From NCBI GenBank assembly GCA_964017185.1, contig OZ024870.1, positions 61,544,812-61,608,811 of the forward strand: a DNA stretch of 64,000 nt. The letters run 5' to 3'. Under the pieces are notes generated by a model. The model saw only the letters and a program-made list of their open reading frames with translations, made no database searches and was not told the origin of the DNA. The position numbers were made by a program, and so were the translations under genes. Positions 12,272 through 24,358 of the stretch are shown here, piece by piece; the first letter of the stretch is position 1, and the number at the start of each line of letters is the position of its first letter. Origin of the DNA: Rugalucina vietnamica (taxonomy: Eukaryota; Mollusca; Bivalvia; Lucinida; Lucinidae).

Positions 12272-12805
12272 TTGTGTGATCTAGGATTTTCACATGTTTG
12301 GAATAATCAAAGTACATTTAACCCAGTGGCTTTGCTGGCTTCAATAAAGAATAAACTTAAAGAAAGATTCGTATCATTTTGGAAACAACGAATGTTAGGT
12401 GATAAAACAAACAAAAAGCTAAGAACATACAAACTTTTAAAACAGAATTTTGGAATTGAAACTTACCTGGAAATTATTGATGATAAAATGGTTAGAAAAT
12501 GCTTAAGTTCCTTCAGAATTAGTGCGCACAAGCTTAGAATTGAACGGGGTCGATATGTCCGGCCGCGGGAAGATTTAGAAAAAAGACTTTGTTTAATATG
12601 TAATACAATTGAAGATGAGATTCACTTTATTTGTAAATGTAAAAAATATGAAAATGAGAGGACATTATTATATAATAATTTAAGCGATATGCAGATTATA
12701 TCTACAGAAGATCATAAGAAAACGTTTCTTAATTTGTTGACAAATAGTAACAAGTATGTATTACATGCAGTAGGAAAATATATACAGGACTGTAATGTCA
12801 CATAA
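12272..12805 (+). pseudogene. LINE ORF2 C-terminal fragment
   Basis: A 177-codon frame has FRISAHKLRIERGRY, then LCLICNTIEDEIHFICKC, a CxxC...HxxxC knuckle typical of the tail of non-LTR polyproteins. The RT core is absent. A 54-nt poly(T) and a (GT)n run follow at 12862-12953. Confidence 0.7.
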
Positions 12806-12860
12806 CTTAAATTTTGAACTGCACTCTTACACTCCGGATCGGATCATTGCTATTTCATTA

Positions 12861-12861
<1 letters not shown>

Positions 12862-12953
<92 letters not shown>
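12862..12953. repeat. poly(T) followed by (GT)n
   Basis: About 54 T then about 19 GT units, uninterrupted. Confidence 0.95.
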
Positions 12954-12957
<4 letters not shown>

Positions 12958-12994
12958 TGTTATTGTTGTTATAAAATATAACATGTATTGTTTG

Positions 12995-13135
12995 CCGATT
13001 TATGGTCGATTCGCGACCTTCCTGTTCGCACCCTATACCTGTTCGCTACCTGACCTGTTCGCTACCAACACTTTCGCTACCTGTACATGTTCGCTACCTG
13101 ACATTTTCGCTACCTGACATTTTCGCTACCTGATT
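12995..13135. repeat. TTCGCTACCTG-word repeat, left end of a larger element
   Basis: Nine or so TTCGC(T)ACC words. Inverted GGTAGCGAAC words recur at 14185-14240 and 15658-15700, suggesting one element of about 2.7 kb into which the LINE at 14230-15779 inserted. Confidence 0.5.
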
Positions 13136-13656
13136 TTCTAAAATGTAAATAATAGGTAATAGAAGTGATAGTGAAGTCATATTAGAAATATATATCAAAT
13201 TTAATTTTATTTCATGAAAAAGAAGTCATGAAAATATGTACAACAGAAATTTTATAAACTATATTCATAAATATGGTTTAATACACATAAAATAATGATC
13301 GGTGGAGCATAAAAGGGTAATTAGAGGTAACAATTATCTACATACAAACATATTTAAACACACAATGTCGACAATTATAATTATTTAGTTTAATTTTTCT
13401 ACTATTTTCATAGACAATTTAAAGATGAAATCTGCTGATTGAGATTATAATTTTAGCATAAAATATATTAAAAAGAAATGTACATTATGATTCTCCGAAT
13501 AAAAAGCGTCAAACATGAGCATTGATTAAAACATCTTAAAAGGGGAAGAAATGTAATTTAGCATATATTTACTATAAAATATAGGGAATCAAATAATTGA
13601 ATGAACGAACGAACAAACGAAAGAACAAAATAATAAATAAATAAATAAATAAATTT

Positions 13657-13873
13657 TAGCCTTCGCATGAGAAAACAAACGATTTGAATATGCGAAAACA
13701 AAGACGCAGCGGATCAGCTGTGTGGTAGCTGATCAGCGCATTTGTTTTCGCCACACAGAGAGTACTATTCCCCTGCTCTTATGTATATCCAAAATTTCAA
13801 GCTTCTAGCTTGTTGCTGTCACTGTACGCGGCCTGGTTGGTGTCGGACCTGGTCGGAAACCCAAATTGTTGGT
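13657..13873. mobile_element. MITE family A copy (right end truncated)
   Basis: TTAGCCTTCGCATGAGAAAA start, inner hairpin around GCTGATCAGC, then GTCGGACCTGGTCGGAAACC and TTGTTGGT, where it breaks off. Confidence 0.75.
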
Positions 13874-13899
13874 ATATATAGTTTTATTTTGTATTGTAT

Positions 13900-13960
13900 G
13901 TGAAGACGATGAGCTTGTTATGTTTAAGTCATGAATAAAATTTATGTTATGTTATGTTTC
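13900..13960. repeat. Retroposon 3' tail (TTATG)n
   Basis: ATGAATAAAATTTATGTTATGTTATG-type end (13930-13958) resembles the pentameric tail of a LINE or SINE. The body is not recognised. Confidence 0.4.
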
Positions 13961-14044
13961 AAATATATCAAAGACAAAACATTAATATATAAACATCCTA
14001 AATTTAAATTATTTAAAAACTATCACTTTAAGATTTAAAAGTCC

Positions 14045-14170
14045 TACTCATGCGTAGGCTAAGCAACAATGAAGTTTGGTAGTGAGTGAATAATTAACGG
14101 TCATAATTGGCGGGAAGCTGTGAGGTTCAGTAGTGAGTGAATAATTAACGGTCATAATTGGGCGGGAAGC
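14045..14170. repeat. Two-copy tandem repeat, ~60 bp unit
   Basis: GTAGTGAGTGAATAATTAAC and GGTCATAATTGGCGGGAAGC occur twice, about 60 bp apart. Confidence 0.7.
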
Positions 14171-14229
14171 CGCGAAAAACATCGTGGTAGCGAACCGACT
14201 ATGGTCGATAAGGTGCGAAAAATACCGAG

Positions 14230-15779
14230 TAGAGAACGGAGATGCTACAGTTAATGCTAGGCGTTGGATATAGATACTGACGGCAACATCACTTTAAAAT
14301 CCATCCAACTAAGACCAAAATAGTTGAGCATAACTTCGGAAAGAAACAGTCAGACTATACATGGACACTGGGTGATACTCAGATCATGTCTTCAGAAGAA
14401 ACCACACATTTAGGGTTGAAACGGACCACTTCAAATGAATGTGAATTAAATGTTAATGAAAGGATCAAATCTGCAAGACGTACTAAATACTCGCTGATGA
14501 GCTCCGGTTATCATGGAACCAATGGGCTGTGTCCAGTTACATCACATCAGATTTACAAGACTTATGTGCTTCCTCGTTTGTTATATGGACTAGAAATCCT
14601 ACCCCTCAGTAAAACTCATATCTTAGCGTTGGAGAAATTTCATAAAAACAGTTTAAGGATTATACAGTCATTACCGGAGCGAACTGCTACATCTGCTGTT
14701 TACCTACTACTCGGAGCTTTACCGATAGAGGCTGAAATTCATAAAAGACAACTGTCATTGCTACACTCCATTCTGGTCTGTGATAATAGTAGAATCAAAG
14801 AAGTGCTTAACCGTCAACTGTCAGTTAATTTCGATAATAAGGACAGTTTTTTCTACCGCATCCTGAAAGTGCTAGAGCTATATAACCTTCCTAGTGTACC
14901 TGCTCTGATTCAACAACCACCAGAGAAAGATAAATGGAAGGACATGGTCAGTGAGTCTGTTGCGGAACACTGGAGGGAGTCATTGGTTCGTGATGCTCGA
15001 TGTAAAACAACGCTGAGATTCCTTGCATACGAAAACATTTCCATTGGTGAAGCTCATCCAGTCTGGAGTTCCACGGACAACTCCATCATCGATGTCAGGA
15101 AGGCGATAGTTAAAGCCAGATTCTTATCTGGGACGTGTCTCCTACAGTCGAACCTACACAGATTTAGCCAATACCGAGAGGATCCCATGTGTAAACTGTG
15201 TAAACAACAGGAGGAAGACATTTTCCACGTGCTGCTGTACTGTCCTTTACTGGCTGAGGTGAGAGGAGTCGAATACAAAGTGCTCAGAGACTATGTAAAA
15301 AACAAAGTGGGGCCCGATGTCTGGTGTAATGTCTTCACCACAAAAGAGAGTATTGTCCAGTTAATAATTGACTGCCGCGAGTTCTCCAATCTGTTCTTGG
15401 ACATTCATAACATATTAGAGGTTGAGAAACTATCCAGAAATTTGTGCTATAAACTTTACAATAAGAGACTATCACTTCTTCGAAGTATTGAAGATGGTGG
15501 CCCGGGAGATAACACCTAATCTGATGTACCGATAAGTTTTTCCCCAGAAATAGCCCAAAGACACTCAATAACAATCAACGTAAACCTACCCTGAGTACAG
15601 GGGTGCTCCTACATAGAGGAGGCTTATACGAATCAGAAGAAGAACGGACCAATGGGAGGTAGCGAACGGACTAAGTGCGAACGAACCAGGTCGCGAAACA
15701 TCCAGACACCTTGTTTGCCTATAACCAAATGTTGGGTATATTTGTGCAATAAAATTATTCTATTCTATTCTATTCTATT
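14230..15779 (+). pseudogene. LINE reverse-transcriptase C-terminal fragment with pentameric tail
   Basis: The open frame extends upstream of the ATG at 14386 to about 14297 (KIHPTKTKIVEH). It covers the end of the RT (TYVLPRLLYGLEILPLSK, LEKFHKNSLRIIQSLPERT) and a zinc knuckle MCKLCKQQEEDIFHVLLYCP, ending at 15519. The 3' UTR finishes AATAAAATTATTCTATTCTA with four or five (ATTCT) units. The RT catalytic part is missing and the 5' edge is frameshifted. It inserted within the 'TTCGCTACC' element, about 190 bp upstream of the CFAP157 start codon. Confidence 0.8.
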
Positions 15780-15789
15780 GTAAACCAGT

Positions 15790-15967
15790 CCAATGTTGCC
15801 GGGATACTTTAGGTTCCGGTAAAATTGTTTACAATATGGCCGTCTAGTTGCTTTTTAAGAGAATTTTGGAAAAACTCTTTAAATGTAGATTTATTCGTTC
15901 CAAAAGGTCCATTTTCAAAGATCCGTTATATTCCCTTTTCCAGTTTGAATAAATTCCACGCCTCACC
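15790..15967 (+). promoter_or_regulatory. Candidate CFAP157 promoter/5' UTR
   Basis: This 178 bp stretch lies between the pentameric tail of an upstream LINE (to 15779) and the CFAP157 ATG. It includes a forkhead-type TTGTTTACAA at 15825-15834 and a half X-box-like GTTGCC at 15795-15800. Both site types are known from FOXJ1/RFX-driven ciliary genes. The second half of the X-box is poor, so the RFX part is weak. Confidence 0.35.
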
Positions 15968-18900
15968 ATGCCACCAAAGAAAAAGAAGAGTGGAAAGAAA
16001 AAGAAAAGTGGAAAGAAATCTGCAAGAGGTTCTCCAACAAAACTTGGTCCAGACATAAATGAACTTTCCAAAGAATACTACCTTGTACAAATCAAAGACC
16101 TTGAAAATAGACTTACAAGGTATACATACATTTGTTTTGGTGGATCATTACTCATTAGTTATTCTTATCCGAATCAGAATACTTTTTACGTGTGACCAGT
16201 GATCTATAATACAATCTTCTGTCCCTGGTGTGACACAACATGTGACAATTACAATTTAGAGTAAGGGGACATGTTTTTGCACACTAAGCTTTTCTTGGGC
16301 TCACTGCAAATCACTTTAACGTACCACACAACTGTTGTTGTGTAAACAAAGATAGACAAGTTTTTCATATTATACCATGCATTTTTTATGCTACAGTGAT
16401 TTGTCATTTGATGCACATGCTATTGCGCCAGACCAATTGGCGTAGTTTTACTACTGTTAGGGGGCATGGCTTCGCACACCTTTATTTTTAGCTGAAAGGT
16501 ATATGCTTCGAACTGTCAATTCTAATTTTATAAACTTTATAGTATGCGAAGTCAGATAATTCAAATGACTCAGAAAAATTTAAAGTTTAAACTTAATGGG
16601 AGGTAATTTTTATGCACCCATCAAGTATAAAATTGCCCAAATAGGCTGAGTAATAAAATCATACTTATTCAAGTTTTCCACAACATGTAAAATGAAAAGG
16701 TTGGGTTTAAGACATGAAACTGATCCTTGCAACCTACCCAGATAGCACGTATACATTGGCCCTCCATTGGCCCATCGGACGCCGCACGATTGGCCCATGG
16801 TTGTAAATATTGCATGGGCCAACCTAGCGTTTGCTCATCGGCCCATCTTTGGCCCATAACATTGGTTCGACATTGGGCCAATGCCGGGAGGTTTTGCATT
16901 TTTTGTTGGCCCATCACTGTTTGAATGTGCTCATTACAAGCTATCGACGATGTATTTCTATCGCATATGTCCACTCGGTACAGTTTCTTGATCTGCAGCA
17001 CCACGGTGACAGTCGAGCTTGGTCTCTTGGCTTTTGAGAAGGTAAACTCTTCATTTTTCGTTTTCTCTGTGCTGGATAACTTTGACGACTGGTCTTCTGA
17101 AAACAAACGAATAAATACAGCACCATGACAAAAACATAAACTAGCCTCATTTATGCAACATTTTAACGCGTGCATTTTATCTCATAAAGGAATAGCTGTT
17201 TAAGAAATACATGTTAAAACTAAAACCTCTTTGTTGCAACGAAGTGTGATGGCTAAAGGAAATAAAATATTGAATTATATTATATAAAATCAATTATATT
17301 TACGTAACTGCCTTTAATAAGATGGAGAAATGAGCTTGATAATTAATGCAAGAAATATAAATAAAACTTACCTTCTAAACCTCAGTGTGTCTGTTTCCTA
17401 ACATGCAAAACTGACTTCTCTAAAACTTCATGCGAAACACCTGTTAATAATTCTCACATGCCTGAGAAATTTTCTCGTTGCTATGACAACTGGTGTACTC
17501 TTGTACTCTGGCTGGAGCAGCGAAGCAAATAATAAACCACAATATTATGAAAAGACGTGTTACTGTAACAGTGAAAAAGGTGTTAACTTTAATTTTGCTC
17601 CCATTGCTTACTAAATGTTTACAGATTAGATATACTGTAAGTTTAAATGGCCTGATCAAGGAAGTAACTGCTAATTAAGATAATGGTTTTAAAATCATTG
17701 ATGGTGATTTACATATAAATCATAATTATTATTTATGATTGATATATAAATTGAAACTATGAGGAAACCGGACTGTCTCTTTATTGAACAAGATTTAAAG
17801 ACAGTAATTAATCGATAACAAATTAACACCAGTCAGTATTTAATCATATATGAATCGGCCAATGATATGCCAACCATCGGCCAACGGAAAGTGTACACGA
17901 CAAGTTTTTATTTATTTTATAGGGCTCCTTTGTATGAGCCTTGCCATACATGGTCACTACAGTTAGCACTTTCCCTCAATTCGAACTTAAATTAGTATGC
18001 ATTAATTACTAAACTATATCAAAAATAAAAAGAAAAGAAGAAAAAAAAGCATGCACACAACATCAACAAGCGCTGTGTGCCTGCTGGTTATAATGGCTAA
18101 CAAATATTGGGCCACTCTTGTTTCTGTGAAAGAAAATCACTTTCATGATCCGTTGCAGGAACAGATTCTTTGCCAAAGTTGGGCCAACGTCGGCAAATAT
18201 TGCATGTGAATGCACTACCACGCCAACATTGGCCCAATTATGTACATGCGACCGCAACCAAATGCCAATTACCCAATCAATATGCAATGTTGGCCCAATG
18301 ATATTTGCTATTTGGGTAGCCAATTAGTTGTCTAGGCAGTACAAATGCTTAGCAAAAGGATAAATCAATTTATTGTTTTTTCCAATTAGTGTATTTTCAG
18401 GGGTCTCACTTAAAATAAATGTTCCGCTTTGTTCGAAAATCCAACTTTTTGTAATTGTATAGTGCCAAGATTTCTTACAAAGCATAAAACTTTGTTTAAA
18501 ATTGCTTAAAGACTTTGATCGAAAAGAAAGTTCTTTTGAAAAAATTCTAAGACTTGAAAATTCTGGATAATTATGGTGCCAAATTGCACGCAACATTCCA
18601 GTGATGTCAACTATGCCAAATGAATGCTTTTATCGGATGAAAACATTCTAAACAGCTGAGTGAGCAATTAAACATACAACAAACTTTTTCTGATGCAAAA
18701 TCAGTTTGGTGTGCGAAGCCATGCCCTATGTGAAATCATGTCCCCGTACTCTGTTATTTAACCAAAGGGTTCAGGTGGGGTCAAAGTAGTCCCTGGAACA
18801 CTAGCGAAACAAACTTGGACACACATTCATCAAAACATAAGGCTTGTTTGTTTTTTTAAACTTTCATACTTTGTTTTCAATCAACACAGATTTCTTTTTT

Positions 18901-21900
18901 TCTATATTCATTCTGATTTTAATTTGACTGTTTTCTTGGCTAATAATGACACAAAAATGGAATTAATAACATAAAACAAAGTCCGGTTGACTCAGTATTC
19001 AATAACTGTATTGTTCACTAATTCTAATGAATCCTTATTTTGCTTTACAAAATTCTAAATGTGTGCACTATGCAGGTTCTGTTTACCAGATCAGATGCCT
19101 CAGTAATCAGAATCAGTTATGATAAATTATTTTTCTAAATCATAGATTAAGTTTTTCTGTACAAAGTGTTGTCATAGATTTAGTTTTCTGTACAAAGTGT
19201 ACAAAGGGTGTGGAATTCAAATGTATTCGTGTAGAATGTCTCAATCATTATCTTTGTCGCAGATACCAAAAGAAGTGTGATGAACTGGAAGTGGCAAATG
19301 GACAGTTCCACGAGAAGTTCGACCAGATGGCAACTGACAAGAAAGAAATTGTTGCCTTCTGGAAGAAACAAGTGGAACAAAGGAGTAAGTCTGTAAAATC
19401 TTTTTTTTTTTTTACCCATATTTGACGAATGGATTCTTCCATCATTATCATTTGGATGAGTCCACTTTCATTTTTAGGGGTGTTAGAAGTGATTTTTAAT
19501 TTTTATCTCATTTTTTGATGAAAATCCTCAAAGCAGACAGATTAGCCCCAGATGGGACGCCGCGTTCTGCGGCGTCACATCTGGGGCTATTCTGTTTGCC
19601 TATGTCCCATAAAAGGGAGGCCAGGCTTAAATGAGTTAAAATACCTAAATATTCGAACACCAGTAAACTTGATCTCAACAACCTTTAACGTTAAAAGTCT
19701 AAGAGAATATATTTATAGAATATTGCAAAATGGTTCATTCTGTTTTTTGGAAGTAGACTGTAGACTTCAGGTATAGAGGAGTTTTGTCCATACTGTAAGG
19801 CATGTGATCATCTGTTTCTGGATGATGATTCAAATTGATAAAAGCCAGTAAAAAAAGATGTAGTATTCTATAAGTTTCAAATGATTTCAGTGTACTTTTC
19901 TGTGATATTTTATTTTTGACTGCAGTAGGTTTCATTCAATATTTGGTTTTCTTCATTACAGCTGATGACATTGCCGACTTGAATGATCGTCTTATTGGTC
20001 TTCAGCAAGCCAAGGATGCTGAGAAGGAGCAATATGAATCTGAGATACAGAAAATACGAAATGAGTTTCAGGAGACAAAAGATCAGCTCACATCAGAAAA
20101 CATGATCTTGAGTTAGTATTACTTTTATTGTAAACGATGTTGTTCCAAACTAAATTGCAAATGGCAGTTATGTCCTATTTTAAGCAGCAATGTTGCAAAC
20201 AGAGAGATTAAGAATATAATTCTACATTTCATTAGACTCACAATTTTGAATTTCTGAAAGCATGTACACATTAATGTTGTCATATGTAAAAATCTGTGCA
20301 TAGTTAAATGCTGAAAATTTGTAAGATTTGTAAGCTTCTATTGCTGAACAATCCAGATTGATTGCAACCTGAATTTTAAATTCTTTATTCAAAGAAATTT
20401 CGATAATGACAATGCACAAATAATTTTCAGATGGTAAACTAGCCTCTCTGGAAGAGTTCAAGGTTCAAAAGGAGGACCTTATGCACAAGTTTGCCATGAT
20501 GGAAGAAGAATTGGCTAAGAAAGAACAAGATCACAAAGATGAAATCTACAGACTGGAGAGAAAACAAGTCATCGATAAAGACATGTAAGTTGGCGATAAA
20601 GACATGTAAGTCAGTAACACAATTAAAAATAAGTTTATCAAACTTTTGGTTATTTCAACAATTCGAATACACAGATACTTTAGCAGAAAATATTGGCTAA
20701 GCTGTTTACCATGAGCATAAATATTGAACAGGATAAGAAGGCATACAAACTAAAGAAAAACAATAAAATATCATAAAAGTTTTCCATCAAATTTGCAGAA
20801 AAGATTTTATTTCTTATCCACAGTCTAAAACGGCTCTAGTACTAAACAGAACTGAAAGCATTATGCTTCAGGTGCATAACCTACCTTCACCAAAACTACA
20901 ACCTATCAACCAATTACTTATCAGCAAGTTAAGTAATTTGAAAGCACATGTAGTAACAAATTTAAGACAGAATAAATGAAATTATAATCATTTTATCATT
21001 TTTTTAGATTCATGGTTGAAATCAAATTTTCAGGTTAAAGAAAGAGATGGTAAACCGTGTAAATCAGGTTGCCTCGGAGTTCAGAAAAGTTTCCAACAAA
21101 CAGATGGCGGAGACAACTAAGAGAACTATACGTGACAATGTTTCTATAAATGCTCAACTTGATAAAATGTCAGACAAAACCACAGAACTGATTGCTGAGA
21201 ATGATGATTTGAGAGCCAGAGAAAAAGCTCAGAAACAACAAATAGAAATGTTAGAAGCTACAGAGAAAGAAATCATAAAGAAAAATCACAGCAATCAAAA
21301 GGTAGAATATTCATATCAAATAACTACAATTTTCAAGCAATATAAAATGTCATAAAGCTCAATTTCTTGTGCTACATGTGACGCATTCTATGTATTTCAT
21401 GCCATTTATGCAGGTATTTAATATCATTATGAGATCACGTGCTGTGTGCAAGGACCATATATATATAACTCCTGAGTGACCTTTAACAAGTTTCTGCCTC
21501 TCTAAATCTCTGGCTTACAATGTGTTAAAAATGTTGTGATTACTTTTCATGTCACATATCCTGTGATCAGTAACTGAAATTTTCCAAATTTGTGCTTTGA
21601 TTTTTCTTTATTAGATCATCAAAATGTTAACTGAGAAATGCCGTAACCAGGAGGCAATGATCGAGGAGTTTGAGCTACGAGAGCAGGAGTACCAGGACAT
21701 GATGTCAGATACAGAGGCAGTCAAACAACAGAATGATTCCATGAAGTAGGTGGCATGATATTTGAGCCTGTGCATGAGAAAACCAACAAGTTGGGTTCCG
21801 ACCAATACATATTATTTAACATTTCTGTTCAATATTAGTATTATCTTTTGAATATAAAGCCTTTAAATGAGAGGAAATAGCTAAAAGTAGCCAAAAAGTG

Positions 21901-23744
21901 CCCTATATAATGAGAAAATGGCACTTTCTGTGCCCTCGTAGCAGAATTTTGCACATAAAGTGCCCTTGTGCTGACAATATGCTCCCTGCCGTCTCTAAAA
22001 CTTAGCCATACCACTGAGATATGATATCAGGTCAAGAAAACACAGAAAACAGATTCAGAATAGGAAGGAGACTTCAAGGAGTTAGAGAATATTTTAATCC
22101 ATAATGATAATAATTTGATATGCTGTATGTTTCAGGGAAGAGATTGACAGTCTGTCCAAGGAGAATGAGATTCAGGAGGTTCAGATCAAGGCCACTGATG
22201 AAAAACTTAAAGAACAGATACAGAATAGAAAGAAATTAGAGAAAGTTTTACAAGAGGCTGCTATGGCTCTAAGGGTGGCACTCAGGGTAGGGTATATATG
22301 AGCCGCCTCGTGGGAAAACCAACAATGTGGTTTCCGAACAGGTCCGACACAAATCAACCTGTACAGTGACAGAAAAGAGCTAGAAGCTTGAAATTTCGGA
22401 GTTAAGTAGAGAAGGAATTGTACTATCCGAGTAGCAAAAACAAAGGCGCTGATCAGCTTTGCGGTGATCTGCGTCTTTGTTTTCGCATATGCAGATTGTT
22501 GGTTTTCCCATGAGGAGGCTCATTTTATACAAGTCAATGCCAAGAAAGAAATTAGAGAACGTTTTGAAAAACATTGCCATTGCACTTGCAAGTTGCCTTT
22601 TGAAGTTTTGATACTTAAACTTTCATTTATTGCACTAGTCATTTGTATCCACAACCCCCTCCTCAGTCCTGGTGAATAACGGGGACTTATGACTTCATTC
22701 AGAAAACCACTAATGAAAGCCCTGCACTGCAGGGACATCCATTTGGTAAAGCCCCTGCTAATTTGATCCAATGATTCTGATTAAAAGCTTATTATGGACC
22801 TTACTTTAGAAAACTGAACCTGACGAGGATGCCCGAGATGATCTCAATGAAGTGGAGAGACGAGACCATATGTTGGAAAATCTTCTCATGATCCTGAGTA
22901 GTGCTGCTGCCCTGGGGCTGGGGCCACTCCCAGGGGAAATGGGAAAACAGTTTGAAACCAGGAAAGCAGGGGAGGCTCAAGGAAAAATGGGATATAAAAG
23001 AGCGTAAGTATCTGTCGTAAGAACTATGATGAGACTGTGACCATTCAGCTTGTGATTTGTGGAAAGAGGTATTAAGCAAAGGATGTTGTCATAAATAAAA
23101 CTTTCCAGTCATTGGTATGAAGCCACTCTTTCATTGGTTTTAGCCAGTGTTATGGAAAGTTTATGGGTCATACTCAAAGACATAACACTGCAGATGGGTT
23201 TAGAAACCCTGGCTTCCAGATCCAGAATGTGACACATTTTTGCTGGAGGTAGGGGAGAGAAGGGGATTTGATGCAAAAGATTCTTTGACAAATTTTCCCA
23301 ACAGAAAATTAATGAACTGGTATATATTAGAGTTGACATCTAATGTTGTGCTAGGAAGGCCTTGAACAACTGGCCCAGGTTGCATTATCAATACATGTAC
23401 ATGTATTTTCAACATTTCTAGTATCCATGAGGCTAACAATGCCTTGAACATGTGACCTCAGATTATTCATTTCCAATATTCAATATTGTTTTCAGTGAAC
23501 TGCCAGTAGTCACCGGTCCCGGTACATTACCTCACTACCAGCTTGGTGACCTAGGTTTGATCCCCAGACCCAAACAGACCATACCCACTAGTCTGGACAA
23601 GATGAGGGTTTTATCTGCCACCACAAGGCTCGGAGGCCTCAGAAAGGTCCTATGCCGTTCTGTAGGAATACAAACTGTCAGTGCCCCTAAGGTATGGGTA
23701 AATCATCATCATCATCATCATCATCATCGTCATCATCATTCTGT

Positions 23745-23812
<68 letters not shown>

Positions 23813-24358
23813 TCTGTTTCATTAGTATTATTTCATATTTGATCTGATAAAATCACCAAATTCATATAGTAGAACTATGATTCATGGGTTTTATATATAA
23901 GAAATTTGATTACTTCAAGAATGCAAGACAGACTCCTTTTCTAAAATGGAAAATATTTAATATGGGGATTCTTTTAACTTTGGTGTTGAGATCTGAAATT
24001 GTATGTAAGGATATACCTAAACTGTCCTTGTATTTTGAATTTTTTTTTTTCAAGGATGAACAAAATGTTTGGAGATAAAATGTTTGACATTATTTTTGCT
24101 CACAACATTTATGATGGGTGCTCAGTCATTACCATTTTACAATCCTTGGGGATAATATGAGAACATTTGTGTATTTTCCATCCTTAGGCAATGTTCTATG
24201 CTGACCAGCTATTGAGCCGTGCACCAGTGTCTACCCAGGATGCAGTGCTGCATGAGTTACAGCCCCCAGAGCGTGGCCGTTCTTCACCAAGAATGTCTCC
24301 CATGCAGCTAGGACCAATTACCCCACCAGGCCGAAAGATGGTGGGAAAAGTTTTATAA
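15968..24358 (+). CDS. CFAP157: CFAP157, cilia- and flagella-associated protein 157 (10 exons, complete)
   Basis: Exons read by hand: 15968-16119, 19263-19384, 19962-20111, 20431-20584, 21034-21301, 21615-21745, 22136-22286, 22810-23003, 23496-23691, 24188-24358. All junctions are GT..AG and phases join without a stop, giving 562 aa (the human protein is about 520). The start is the ATG in CACCATG, followed by a Lys/Ser-rich head (KKKKSGKKKKSGKK). Exons 1-8 are heptad-rich coiled coil. Recognised family blocks are EYYLVQIKDLENRLTRY at the exon 1/2 join, KKEIVAFWK, EFQETKDQLTSEN, NQVASEFRKV and, near the C-terminus, YQLGDLGLIPRP (exon 9). These line up in order with vertebrate CFAP157, a ciliary protein required for normal sperm flagella. 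Exon 10 is Pro/Ser-rich and ends GKVL-stop. An AATAAA at 25006 is a possible poly(A) signal. Introns carry MITEs and one hairpin element. The identity is firm; the exact ends of exons 7 and 10 are slightly less so. Confidence 0.93.
16735..18318. mobile_element. 1.6 kb TIR element with ATTGGCCCA-word ends
   Basis: Left end CTACCCAGATAGCACG, right end inverted CTACCCAAATAGCAAA. Both terminal ~180 bp segments are dense in TTGGCCCA(A/T) words (16755-16915, 18100-18300). It lies in CFAP157 intron 1. The open frame 16669-17175 on the minus strand is an artefact of it. Confidence 0.6.
19532..19598. repeat. Strong inverted repeat (hairpin) in CFAP157 intron 2
   Basis: AGCCCCAGATGGGACGCCGC pairs with GCGGCGTCACATCTGGGGCT over a 3-5 nt loop; outer AGACAG pairs weakly further out. 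Likely the core of a short palindromic element. Confidence 0.8.
21763..21812. mobile_element. MITE family A left-end fragment
   Basis: TGAGCCTGTGCATGAGAAAA CCAACAAG then GGTTCCGACC; the rest is deleted. It begins 17 bp after the CFAP157 exon 6 donor. Confidence 0.7.
22299..22522. mobile_element. MITE family A, full-length copy
   Basis: Inverted ends TGAGCCGCCTCGTGGGAAAA and TTTTCCCATGAGGAGGCTCA; inner GCAAAAACAAAGGCGCTGAT hairpin. It begins 12 bp after CFAP157 exon 7. Confidence 0.9.
22634..22770. repeat. Repeat family C fragment (GGGGCTT/AGGGCTTT-rich)
   Basis: Shares TGCACTAGTCATTTGTATCC and the AGCCCTGCACTGCAGGG style with copies at 43565-43925, 44255-44430 and 44593-44705. Confidence 0.5.
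23703..23812. repeat. (CAT)n/(ATC)n microsatellite
   Basis: About 35 trinucleotide units with one short interruption, starting 12 bp after CFAP157 exon 9. It creates a His/Ser-run open frame that is not coding. Confidence 0.95.

Noticed and set aside
16669..17175. 168-codon minus-strand open frame
   Set aside because: Runs across the ATTGGCCCA repeat end inside CFAP157 intron 1; no family motif.
23452..23847. 131-codon frame with poly-His/poly-Ser
   Set aside because: It is CFAP157 exon 9 read through its donor into a (CAT)n/(ATC)n microsatellite.
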